A model generated the notes under the pieces. That model searched no databases and was not told the origin of the DNA. It saw nothing but the letters and a program-made list of their open reading frames with translations. A DNA stretch of 40,046 nt from contig JBHLQY010000012.1 in NCBI GenBank assembly GCA_048883105.1, positions 1 through 40,046 of the forward strand, in the 5' to 3' direction. The position numbers and the translations under genes were made by a program. This document shows positions 33,902 to 40,046 of this stretch, piece by piece (the first letter of the stretch is position 1; each line of letters starts with the position of its first letter). Source of the stretch: LW40-45 sp048883105 (GTDB taxonomy: Archaea > Asgardarchaeota > Lokiarchaeia > Sigyniarchaeales > SOKP01).

Positions 33902-34192
33902 TTAATCTTTCCTTTTTATTCTTCTTAATTCTATCTTAACAGCATTAAATTTATCCAAACATTCTAGCTCAACAACATCTGGATCTCCACCCCACTCGGT
34001 GGGAAAGCCCCCTCCAAATTGAAGCATAATAATGTATGGGAAAATATCATGATAAAAAAAACCACATAACCCTCCACTGTCATATCCACTTATCTCTATT
34101 TTATCTCCCTTTTTATGACCAGCATTGCAAACACCTTTAACATCCATTATTGTTCCAACAATTTGATATCCAATTTTTGACCTTTCAACCAT
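33902..34192 (-). CDS. TIGR04076-like small protein
   Basis: The 96 residues resemble the TIGR04076 family of small anaerobe proteins: an initial strand KIGYQIVGTIMDVKGVCNAGHK, KGDKIEISGYDSGGLCGFF, a Gly-rich segment IIMLQFGGGFP, DPDVVELECLD and a final strand VKIELRRIKRK. Conserved Cys residues C22, C43 and C78 could bind a metal or be redox active. The function of the family is unknown. The start is ATG 34192. It lies downstream of the thiolase gene in the same direction with a 71-base gap, so co-transcription is possible. Confidence 0.7.
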   Translation of the reverse strand: MVERSKIGYQIVGTIMDVKGVCNAGHKKGDKIEISGYDSGGLCGFFYHDIFPYIIMLQFGGGFPTEWGGDPDVVELECLDKFNAVKIELRRIKRKD

Positions 34193-34263
34193 AATTATCT
34201 ACATCTTATAATTATCTAAAAATAAATAAAAAAAAGAAAAAAATTTTTAATTTTATGAGCCTT

Positions 34264-35442
34264 TCAATCTGCTTGTCCTAAAATGCTAGTACTACAGACA
34301 CAAAATGCTCCGCCAAGATTATGAGCCAAACCAATTTTTGCATCAGGAACCTGTCTGCCCTCAGCTCTTCCTTGAAGCTGTTTTGTCACTTCTGTTAACA
34401 TTCTACATCCTGTGGCACCTATAGGATGTCCGAAGGATTTTAAACCACCAGATGGATTGACAGCAGTTTCACCATCCCAATTAAATGTTCCGTTTTTTAA
34501 TTCTTCAGCTGCCATTCCCCTCTCGCAGAATTGTAAATCTTGGCAATTTAAAAGTTCAGTAATTGTGAAACAATCGTGAACTTCGGCACAATCGATTTGT
34601 TTTCTAGGGTCTGTAATATTTGCCTCTTTATAAGCCATTTCCGCAGCTTTTACTGTTGCCGGAAAACTTGTGAATGTGTGCCTTGGATCATACCAAGGAG
34701 TGTTTGTTTGACAAGATATCGCATTCGCTTTTACAACGATATAATCATCCTTGTGTGAAGAATAACTTGGAGCATCTTCTATTCTTGTTAAAATTAAAGC
34801 TGCTGCTCCATCACTCATTGCACAACAATCAGATCTCCCTAATGGGTCTGCGATCATTACATCATTCATTACTTTTTCAATTGTAGTTGGTCTCCTAAAA
34901 TGTGCTTTTGGATGATGAGATCCGTTTTCATGGTTTTTAACAGCAACTCGAGCTAAATCCTCCTTACTCCAACCCCAAGTGTGAAATGATCTTGTTGCTG
35001 CCATGCTAAACATTGCAGGAGCAGAAGGTATAGGTAATGTTGGATGACCAAACAATTCAAAGCCAGGTAATCCACTGGATGACTCATCCATTAATTTTTC
35101 TACACCACATGCAAGAACAACATCATATGCATTACTAGCAAGAGCAAAACAAGCATTTCTGAAAGCATCCATTCCCGAAGCACAATAATTCTCCGTTCTA
35201 GTAACTGGTTTCCCTTCCATTCTTAAAATATCTTCAACTATTGCTCCTGAAAGTCCTGTAAAGAAATAAAATATACCAACCCAAGTCGCATCGATCTCAT
35301 CCTTAGTTATTCCAGCATCATCTCTGGCACCTTTAACTGCATCGTACAATAAATCATATTGATTTTTATCCCATATTTCACCAAATTTTGTTGCGTCACA
35401 TCCTATTATAGCAATTCTATCTGCAATTCCTTTTCTAACCAT
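34264..35442 (-). CDS. SCP-x-type thiolase (acetyl-CoA acetyltransferase family)
   Basis: From ATG 35442 the protein has 392 residues and the thiolase catalytic set: the nucleophile C87 in ENYCASG, a His in AEVHDCFTITEL, and GHPIGATGCRM near the C-terminus with a late FCVCSTS. The sequence is of the SCP-x/archaeal type that joins or cleaves acetoacetyl-CoA or longer 3-ketoacyl-CoA. In other archaea this type forms a complex with HMG-CoA synthase through a DUF35 protein. ATG 35442 is chosen because GAGGTGA stands seven bases before it; an in-frame earlier codon at 35490 would overlap the preceding gene. The upstream gene is HMG-CoA-synthase-like with fused DUF35, 14 bases away. Confidence 0.9.
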   Translation of the reverse strand: MVRKGIADRIAIIGCDATKFGEIWDKNQYDLLYDAVKGARDDAGITKDEIDATWVGIFYFFTGLSGAIVEDILRMEGKPVTRTENYCASGMDAFRNACFALASNAYDVVLACGVEKLMDESSSGLPGFELFGHPTLPIPSAPAMFSMAATRSFHTWGWSKEDLARVAVKNHENGSHHPKAHFRRPTTIEKVMNDVMIADPLGRSDCCAMSDGAAALILTRIEDAPSYSSHKDDYIVVKANAISCQTNTPWYDPRHTFTSFPATVKAAEMAYKEANITDPRKQIDCAEVHDCFTITELLNCQDLQFCERGMAAEELKNGTFNWDGETAVNPSGGLKSFGHPIGATGCRMLTEVTKQLQGRAEGRQVPDAKIGLAHNLGGAFCVCSTSILGQAD

Positions 35443-35456
35443 TCTTTTCACCTCTT

Positions 35457-36806
35457 TTATGGTCTCCCCCTTACAGGGCGACATTTCCAATAATAATTGC
35501 GGAATCCTCCGCCTTCATGCATAAATCGGAATGTTAATTCAACCGGCATATCAATTTTGACATTTTCCGTTGGTTTTTCAATTTCAGTCATATCAAGCAT
35601 TATACGCCCACCGCCTTCTAAGTCAATTACACATCTTGGGACAGGAGTATTTAAGTAAGCCCCTCCATATAAATGATCTAAAGTATAAGTAAAAACAGTA
35701 CCTTTTAAAGGGAGTTTTACAAATTCAAATTGATCATCTGTTCTGCACTTATAGCAACTCTTATACATCGCTGGATATTGAATAGTTCCGCAATTTTTAC
35801 ATTTGATCCCATACATCTGATATAAAGATTTAGTATCCCGCCAAAGTGTAACAGCTGAACTCCTTCTCGTATATCTAGTTCTATCGATAAGTTTCTTATT
35901 TTCGATTAACGTATTATAATTTTTTAATGGCTCCATAGATTTCTGGTGTTTTAACAAGCCCATTTTTCCCTTTGTTGAGGCTTTTAAAAGTTCTTTATCT
36001 TTTACTTGTAATAAAATTGCATCCGCACCATCTCCATATCCTGCAAAAATTATTTTGGCCTCAGGTTTGGGTCTTCTTAAAGCAGCTATTAATAGCAAGA
36101 AAGCCATTGGAGTTCCAACACACCCTATTTGAAGGAATAATCCATTTTGAGCAACACCTTGAGGAAATTTCATCATTCTAGAAACTCTCCCAATTACCCT
36201 AGGATCATGATAATGGTACGCAGCACTAGCGATTTCTTCAGGTTTTAAATTATTTCTCTCTAAAAGTTCACCCATAGCTTTTGTTAAGCTTTCGAAATAG
36301 AATAGATTATCCATTTTATCTTGAAATGTTTTAATAAATTTATCTCCAGTTTTTTTCCAAGGACCAGTAACATTTGCCGAAACTGAATAATGATCATCGA
36401 TTGAAATCGGTAACAAATCTGCTTCAGCAATAAGTAAGGCTGCAGCACCATCAGACAAACCATATTCCCAAAATGTACCTGGTTCAGGTTCTCTAGTATC
36501 AGCAGCGATAACAAGGAGACTTTTAATATCCTCGTTTGCTTTTATAGTTTCGACTGCCCTACATACAGCGGTGGTCCCTGCCCTTAACGAATCTGTGAAG
36601 TCTGTAGTGATAATATCATCCTTTAAATCTAAAATGTTTGCTATAAATGCTGCTGAATTTTTTTCTGTATAAACTTGAGTGGTTGTCGCATAAAAAAGTC
36701 CATCAATCGTTTTAGGATCTATTCCAGCTATACAGTCAAGACCAGCTTCTACTCCCATTGTAATACTATCTTCGTCAACATTAGCCAAAGCTTTAGTACC
36801 TGGCAT
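35457..36806 (-). CDS. HMG-CoA-synthase-like protein fused to DUF35 zinc-ribbon/OB domain
   Basis: The 449 residues from ATG 36806 comprise a thiolase-superfamily condensing domain (ALANVDEDSITMGVEAG, IAADTREPEPGTFWEYGLSDGAAALLIA, GCVGTPMAFLLL, IFAGYGDGADAILL) and a C-terminal DUF35 module: a zinc ribbon (KCKNCG and SCYKC) and an OB fold (TYTLDHLYGGAYLNTPVPRC). The position of the HMG-CoA synthase nucleophile Cys is Ser (TDSLRAGT), so genuine HMG-CoA synthesis is doubtful. The start shown is only the first ATG after two in-frame stops. The family N-terminus (GIRTYGAYLPKYLVPREL) is present upstream in the same frame, see the next entry. Gene order with thiolase indicates a ketoacyl-CoA-handling complex in which DUF35 bridges the partners. 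Confidence 0.8.
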   Translation of the reverse strand: MPGTKALANVDEDSITMGVEAGLDCIAGIDPKTIDGLFYATTTQVYTEKNSAAFIANILDLKDDIITTDFTDSLRAGTTAVCRAVETIKANEDIKSLLVIAADTREPEPGTFWEYGLSDGAAALLIAEADLLPISIDDHYSVSANVTGPWKKTGDKFIKTFQDKMDNLFYFESLTKAMGELLERNNLKPEEIASAAYHYHDPRVIGRVSRMMKFPQGVAQNGLFLQIGCVGTPMAFLLLIAALRRPKPEAKIIFAGYGDGADAILLQVKDKELLKASTKGKMGLLKHQKSMEPLKNYNTLIENKKLIDRTRYTRRSSAVTLWRDTKSLYQMYGIKCKNCGTIQYPAMYKSCYKCRTDDQFEFVKLPLKGTVFTYTLDHLYGGAYLNTPVPRCVIDLEGGGRIMLDMTEIEKPTENVKIDMPVELTFRFMHEGGGFRNYYWKCRPVRGRP

Positions 36807-36923
36807 AGATGGAAAATCCCATGCTTTTCCCGCTTAATTTGAACTAAACTAAGCATTAGCAACTAACTCTCGGGGCACTAAATACTTTGGCAAATATGCA
36901 CCATACGTTCTTATTCCAATCAC
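36807..36923 (-). pseudogene. Conserved N-terminus of the HMG-CoA-synthase-like gene, interrupted by TAG and TAA
   Basis: GTG 36923 starts a frame that reads (M)IGIRTYGAYLPKYLVPRELVANA, the characteristic start of this family, then TAG (36851-36849), four codons (FSSN), TAA (36836-36834), then AGKAWDFPSMPGTKAL, which continues without shift into the annotated gene. An AGGTTGAT lies nine bases before GTG. Removing 30 bases between the Ala and Trp codons would restore a normal family sequence. The two stops lie inside a hairpin (36832-36854). It may be a mutation, an insertion, a removable element or an assembly error. Confidence 0.6.
36832..36854. repeat. 9-bp hairpin containing both in-frame stops
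   Basis: On the minus strand GCTTAGTTT, loop AGTTC and AAATTAAGC form a 9-bp stem with one G-U wobble and a 5-base loop. The TAG and TAA that interrupt the HMG-CoA-synthase-like frame are in the two arms. It is the only such compact stem in this neighbourhood noticed by eye. Confidence 0.55.
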
Positions 36924-36970
36924 GTTTAAAATCAACCTATTTTTTTATTTTATTTTTTTTTGTAATTTTA

Positions 36971-36980
36971 ATTATATAAT
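36971..36980 (-). promoter_or_regulatory. Putative TATA box of the HMG-CoA-synthase-like/thiolase operon
   Basis: ATTATATAAT lies 48 bases before GTG 36923 on the minus strand. A transcript starting about 25-30 bases downstream of it would have a leader of roughly 20-25 bases, enough for the AGGTTGAT in front of GTG 36923. This position fits GTG 36923 better than ATG 36806 as the original start. Confidence 0.4.
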
Positions 36981-37073
36981 ATTGAAGAATTAAAGATTAA
37001 AAATATTTATTTTGATTTTTATGAGAAAAAAAAGATAAAATGGTTAAGATTAGATAAAATAAATGCTAATGCT

Positions 37074-37083
37074 AAAAAAAAAA
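37074..37083 (-). terminator. Oligo-T terminator after the GNAT gene
   Basis: Ten A on the plus strand (ten T in the transcript sense of the minus strand) follow the stop codon of the acetyltransferase gene after six bases. This separates it from the thiolase operon. Confidence 0.5.
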
Positions 37084-37089
37084 GTAAAT

Positions 37090-37578
37090 TTAATTTTCAT
37101 CAAATCTTTTTTCTAATACTATTAGAATGGGCTTGAATCCTTGTCCTTTACAAATCACATCGATTACTTTTTCACTAACATTATAGCCCATATTAATTCT
37201 TACTGAAGTACAGCCCCATGATTTAAGTATTTGAATGGCTCTATCCGCCAAAATTCTACCAACGCCTTTACCAATATAATCTTTTTTTGTAGTCCAATTA
37301 TCCAGATAACCAATATATTGGCCTAAATTATTCTTTACCGCTTCAAGCATCCCCATACTTACAATTTCACCACTAGACTTCAACTCAGCTATAAGCGTTA
37401 TACGCTTTAGATTAGGTTTGAACTGTCGTAAACCAGAGGATTCCTTCCATTGTTTTTCTTTTAAACCAATATCAAATTTATTATGAAGTTGTTGTAATAT
37501 TTCTAAGGTTGCTTCATAGTCAGATGTTCTATAATTTCTGATAATAATTTCATCTTCACTAACAAAAGAGTCTGACAT
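37090..37578 (-). CDS. GNAT-family N-acetyltransferase
   Basis: The protein has 162 residues from ATG 37578; TTG 37590 would add four. It shows the GNAT order: IIIRNYRTSDYEATLEILQQLH at the start, strands ITLIAELKSSGEIVSMGML, the acetyl-CoA pyrophosphate-binding motif KKDYIGKGVGRILADRAI (Q/R-x-x-G-x-G/A form, IGKGVG), and a C-terminal strand with VICKGQGFKPILIVLEKRF. Such enzymes transfer an acetyl group to an amine on a protein or small molecule; the substrate is unknown. It lies nine bases downstream of the second longin-like paralogue and is probably co-transcribed with it, ending in an oligo-T tract. Confidence 0.88.
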   Translation of the reverse strand: MSDSFVSEDEIIIRNYRTSDYEATLEILQQLHNKFDIGLKEKQWKESSGLRQFKPNLKRITLIAELKSSGEIVSMGMLEAVKNNLGQYIGYLDNWTTKKDYIGKGVGRILADRAIQILKSWGCTSVRINMGYNVSEKVIDVICKGQGFKPILIVLEKRFDEN

Positions 37579-37599
37579 TTTTTTTGCCAATTTTTATAT

Positions 37600-38634
37600 T
37601 TATTTAAGTATTTTTAAATCAATTTTTTTTGAAAGTAATTTTTCTTTACTTTCTTTATTTATGATGAAGAAAAGATAGTCAGTAATGCTAGGAATCACAG
37701 GTGAAATAAACAATAATTCCTCCTCAGGGTACCACAAGTCAATTTCTTGTTCCATTATTTCTTTTTCAAAAAATTCTTTGACATGCGTAATATTTATAAC
37801 GATGTCTTTAATTTGTTTCCTTGTATTATTTCTAACTGCAATTTCCAATTCTTGACTATCTTCTATTAAAGATACACTTGAAATAATAAATTGTGCTTTT
37901 GAGGTTAATTCATTTGTGGCTTGTTTTGATGGTTCAAATAATTTAACATTTGAAAAAGCGTCAATATTTTCCGTACCACTTAAGGATGATACATCAATCC
38001 CTTTTAACGCCAAATATGAAAGTGCTTTTTGCTGTTTTATTGAGACGGTATCTGTTTGTTTTATTGCATTAGAAAAATAATAATCAGTAATTTTATGAAT
38101 CAAATTATTAAGGCTTTCTTTTATCTCTATGCCTTCTTCAATAATTTTCTTTACATTTGAAGTTTTAATAACTTGATCTTTAACGACCTCATATTCGATA
38201 ATTTTAAATAATTTATCATCAAATTTCTCTTTGATTCCGTTTGTGATTAAATGTATAAGTTTATCCCCGAATATTGCTATATCATTTGATAAAGATACAA
38301 TTACTACAACGGTCTCAGGAGTCTCCTCCTCAAGACCAGCTCGTCTTTTTTTTCTCATAGATTTAGTTAAAAATTTTTTACCAAAAAAAGTATAACCTTT
38401 AAATTCAAGATCAATGTGGTCAAGGGGTTCTTGTTCTTCAAAGGAAAGAAACCAAACTGGATGATATTTAATAGGACGCATGAAGCGTTTATTCTTTTTT
38501 AATTCTTTCACTTCAATTGGATAAATGAGGAGTGGGACATGACCTTTCGCTTCGTCGAAATATAGGACGTAAACTACACATAATTCTTCTTGCAGAATTT
38601 CTTCTAATGATTTAGTTTCTAATGAATCAGCCAC
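37600..38634 (-). CDS. Longin-like plus beta-sandwich protein, paralogue 2
   Basis: The 344 residues begin at GTG 38634. The first 150 or so suggest a longin-like alpha/beta domain: VVYVLYFDEAKGHVPLLIYP, HPVWFLSFEE, DHIDLEFKGYTFFGKKFL, and VVVIVSLSNDIAIFGDKLIHLI followed by a helix. A helical centre follows (ESLNNLIHKITDYYFSNAI). The last 100 residues look like an Ig-type beta-sandwich: FIISSVSLIEDSQELEIAVR, IVINITHVKEFFEKEI, LWYPEEELLFISPVIPSI. It is clearly a paralogue of the next upstream gene (shared IKQQKALSYLxLKGID, SNVxLF and EELLFISP). No known family is recognised. A role as a GTPase- or membrane-linked scaffold is speculation. Confidence 0.65.
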   Translation of the reverse strand: MADSLETKSLEEILQEELCVVYVLYFDEAKGHVPLLIYPIEVKELKKNKRFMRPIKYHPVWFLSFEEQEPLDHIDLEFKGYTFFGKKFLTKSMRKKRRAGLEEETPETVVVIVSLSNDIAIFGDKLIHLITNGIKEKFDDKLFKIIEYEVVKDQVIKTSNVKKIIEEGIEIKESLNNLIHKITDYYFSNAIKQTDTVSIKQQKALSYLALKGIDVSSLSGTENIDAFSNVKLFEPSKQATNELTSKAQFIISSVSLIEDSQELEIAVRNNTRKQIKDIVINITHVKEFFEKEIMEQEIDLWYPEEELLFISPVIPSITDYLFFIINKESKEKLLSKKIDLKILK

Positions 38635-38776
38635 TTAATACCAAATCAAATCATAATTCTTTTATTTAGTAAACAAGAGAAAATAATATTACTTCTCCTA
38701 AAAGTTTAACTATAACATAAAAATTCAGAATTATAAAAGTCTAGAGGTATAAAGTTAATAAAAAGTATATGTGTTT

Positions 38777-39787
38777 TTAATTATTTGGTGTGGCAAAATT
38801 GATTTTTTTTGAAAGCAAGTGAGTATTATCATCTCTGATAAATAAATTATAATCATTGATATTCGGTAGTATTGGAGATATAAATAACAATTCTTCTTTT
38901 GGAAACCATTTATCTATAATATGATCCATTATCTCACGTTCGAAGAATTCCTTTAATTGCGTTATTTTCACAAAAACATTATTAAGTTCTTTTTCAGTCT
39001 TATTTCGAACAATAATTTCTAATTCGTTGCTCCCATCATTTATTTTGACGTTTGAAATTGCTAACGGTGTTCTAAGAAGGAGATCACCTTCTGACTTCAT
39101 TTTAATATCAAATAATCGAACATTTGAAAACTCTTCATTATCCATACCATTAGCTAAGTAAGAGAAATCAATTCCCTTCAGAGAAAGATAAGAGAGAGCC
39201 TTTTGTTGTTTTATTGATTTGATATTATTTTTCTTAATAACTGAAGAGAAATAGTGTTTGCATGTAACTAATACAATGTCTTTCATTCTTTCTTTAATGA
39301 TATCTCCTTTATCTATAATTTTTTTTATTTCAGGCGTTTTTATGATTTTTTCTTTAGCAATTTCGGATTCAATTACATGGTATAATTTTCCTTCAAAATT
39401 CTTAATAATATTAATTGTTAACTGATTAAGGAGGGCGCCTCCAAAAATATATAGATCATTTGGTAGGGCTAACATAATGATTATTGTTTCAGGTGAATAA
39501 TTATCAACTTGCGCTCCATTTATTTTCCTTTTTGATAGTGTCAAGAATTTCCGAGCAATATACATCTTATCTCCATATTCGAGGTCTACATGGTCCATTA
39601 CAGCTTGATCTTTCATATCCATCCACCATATAGTATGGATATTTATGGGGCGCATCTTTTCTCTGTTATTTTTTATAGACTCATCGGGATAAATAAAAAG
39701 CGGAAAATTTCCTTTAGATTCGTCGAAAAAAAGCAAATAAACCTCGTATAAGCCTTCAAATGGATCCTCTTTTGTTGATTCAGTCAT
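38777..39787 (-). CDS. Longin-like plus beta-sandwich protein, paralogue 1
   Basis: The 336 residues from ATG 39787 have the same plan as the gene below: an alpha/beta front (YEVYLLFFDESKGNFPLFIY, HTIWWMDMKD, DHVDLEYGDKMYIARKFLTL, IIIMLALPNDLYIFGGALLN), a helical middle and a C-terminal beta-sandwich (LAISNVKINDGSNELEIIVR, NVFVKITQLKEFFEREIMD, WFPKEELLFISPILPNI). The front half resembles longin-type domains in strand and helix order; the back half resembles CARDB or adaptin-appendage-like sandwiches. The pair are in tandem, 142 bases apart, and diverged strongly in the middle while the motifs remain, so both are probably functional and may form a heterodimer. Confidence 0.65.
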   Translation of the reverse strand: MTESTKEDPFEGLYEVYLLFFDESKGNFPLFIYPDESIKNNREKMRPINIHTIWWMDMKDQAVMDHVDLEYGDKMYIARKFLTLSKRKINGAQVDNYSPETIIIMLALPNDLYIFGGALLNQLTINIIKNFEGKLYHVIESEIAKEKIIKTPEIKKIIDKGDIIKERMKDIVLVTCKHYFSSVIKKNNIKSIKQQKALSYLSLKGIDFSYLANGMDNEEFSNVRLFDIKMKSEGDLLLRTPLAISNVKINDGSNELEIIVRNKTEKELNNVFVKITQLKEFFEREIMDHIIDKWFPKEELLFISPILPNINDYNLFIRDDNTHLLSKKINFATPNN

Positions 39788-39910
39788 TAGATATCAGTTC
39801 ATGAAGTAATTTCAGAATATAAAATAATCAAAAAAATTAAATAATTCTTATCCAAAAAGTTAACTATATAATAAAAATTATTTATTAAAACTTTTTAGGT
39901 CAAATATTCT

Positions 39911-40046
39911 ATGAAGATTGTAGATGTTAAGACTTATTTATTAGAGCTTGATTTTAAAATTAAAATTGGCTCCATGCCACGATTTAAAGCAACTGGATTA
40001 TATACAAATATTATAACCGATGATGGCATAGATGGTTGGGCTTTAT
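39911..40046 (+). CDS. Enolase-superfamily protein (mandelate racemase/muconate lactonizing type), 3' truncated
   Basis: ATG 39911 opens a frame that runs off the window after 45 codons: MKIVDVKTYLLELDFKIK followed by YTNIITDDGIDGWAL. The first strand MKIVDVKTYLL and the segment V/I-x-T-D-D-G-x-x-G-W/Y are typical of the N-terminal capping domain of dipeptide epimerases and mandelate racemase/muconate lactonizing enzymes. The catalytic barrel lies beyond the window, so the activity cannot be assigned. It is divergent from the longin-like tandem pair. Confidence 0.65.
   Translation, partial: MKIVDVKTYLLELDFKIKIGSMPRFKATGLYTNIITDDGIDGWAL

Noticed and set aside
35443..35490. Earlier in-frame start for the thiolase that would overlap the HMG-CoA-synthase-like gene
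   Set aside because: GAGGTGA lies just before ATG 35442, the extension (SPCKGETIKEVKR) is not thiolase-like, and the overlap is unnecessary.
36849..36851. TAG in the HMG-CoA-synthase-like N-terminus read as pyrrolysine
   Set aside because: A TAA follows five codons later in the same frame, so TAG decoding alone does not restore the protein, and no pyrrolysine genes are in the window.
1..40046. CRISPR arrays, insertion sequences, prophage genes, rRNA or tRNA genes
   Set aside because: Looked for by eye on both strands; no regular repeat-spacer pattern, transposase, integrase or cloverleaf was found.

Overview
The window is AT-rich archaeal DNA, most probably from an Asgard archaeon of the Lokiarchaeota/Prometheoarchaeota kind. 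The evidence is the gene set: two Roadblock/LC7 proteins, a small longin-like protein, two long tandem paralogues with a longin-like front half, a von Willebrand A protein with two PHD/RING-like zinc fingers, an archaeal-type ScpA kleisin, subunits of formylmethanofuran dehydrogenase (tetrahydromethanopterin C1 branch), a SCP-x-type thiolase beside an HMG-CoA-synthase-like/DUF35 fusion, and a very large N-glycosylation-rich surface protein with a Lys/Pro-rich cytoplasmic tail. TTG and GTG starts are common, TATA-like boxes sit in the AT-rich spacers, and oligo-T tracts follow several genes. The assignment rests on gene content only; no rRNA, tRNA, CRISPR array or insertion sequence was found.

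Layout. 1-4.3 kb: a truncated winged-helix gene, a ferric-reductase-like membrane protein whose N-terminal part lacks a canonical start, a SagB-type nitroreductase, a HEAT-like helical protein, a divergent RtcB-like protein and a double ACT-domain protein. 4.3-9.1 kb (minus strand): methionyl-tRNA synthetase with a C-terminal tRNA-binding domain, the VWA/double-finger protein and an M20 metallopeptidase. 9.3-13.8 kb: the 1506-residue surface protein. 13.9-17.6 kb: two Roadblock proteins, ScpA, a metallo-beta-lactamase-fold hydrolase, a winged-helix regulator and a Lys/Glu/Asp-tract protein with an operator-like inverted repeat between the last two. 17.6-21.0 kb: N-formylglutamate amidohydrolase-like and nitrilase-like amidases, then a PHP/glycoside-hydrolase-like fusion that is visibly richer in G+C. 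21.2-24.2 kb: acyl-CoA dehydrogenase and two crotonase-family proteins. 24.4-27.5 kb: a 50-residue protein, an MFS/GPH-type transporter, a DUF89 phosphatase and a longin-like protein. 27.8-31.7 kb: an operon of an Fe-S protein, fwdB, fwdD and fwdA. 31.7-34.2 kb: a MoxR AAA+ ATPase with a VWA partner, and a TIGR04076-like protein. 34.3-36.9 kb: thiolase and HMG-CoA-synthase-like/DUF35. 37.1-39.8 kb: a GNAT acetyltransferase and the longin-like tandem paralogues. The window ends inside an enolase-superfamily gene.

How they fit together. The acyl-CoA dehydrogenase, crotonases, thiolase and ketoacyl-synthase-like fusion suggest acyl-CoA chain metabolism. The fwd operon suggests C1 metabolism, but its FwdA has lost the usual catalytic Asp and no fwdC is present. 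The Roadblock and longin-like proteins fit the small-GTPase/membrane regulatory toolkit typical of Asgard archaea, although no GTPase gene lies in the window. The points most worth checking are the HMG-CoA-synthase-like gene whose conserved N-terminus is cut by two in-frame stops lying in a perfect short hairpin, the apparent AUU start of a crotonase gene, the RtcB-like protein, the VWA/double-finger protein, and the longin-like tandem pair.
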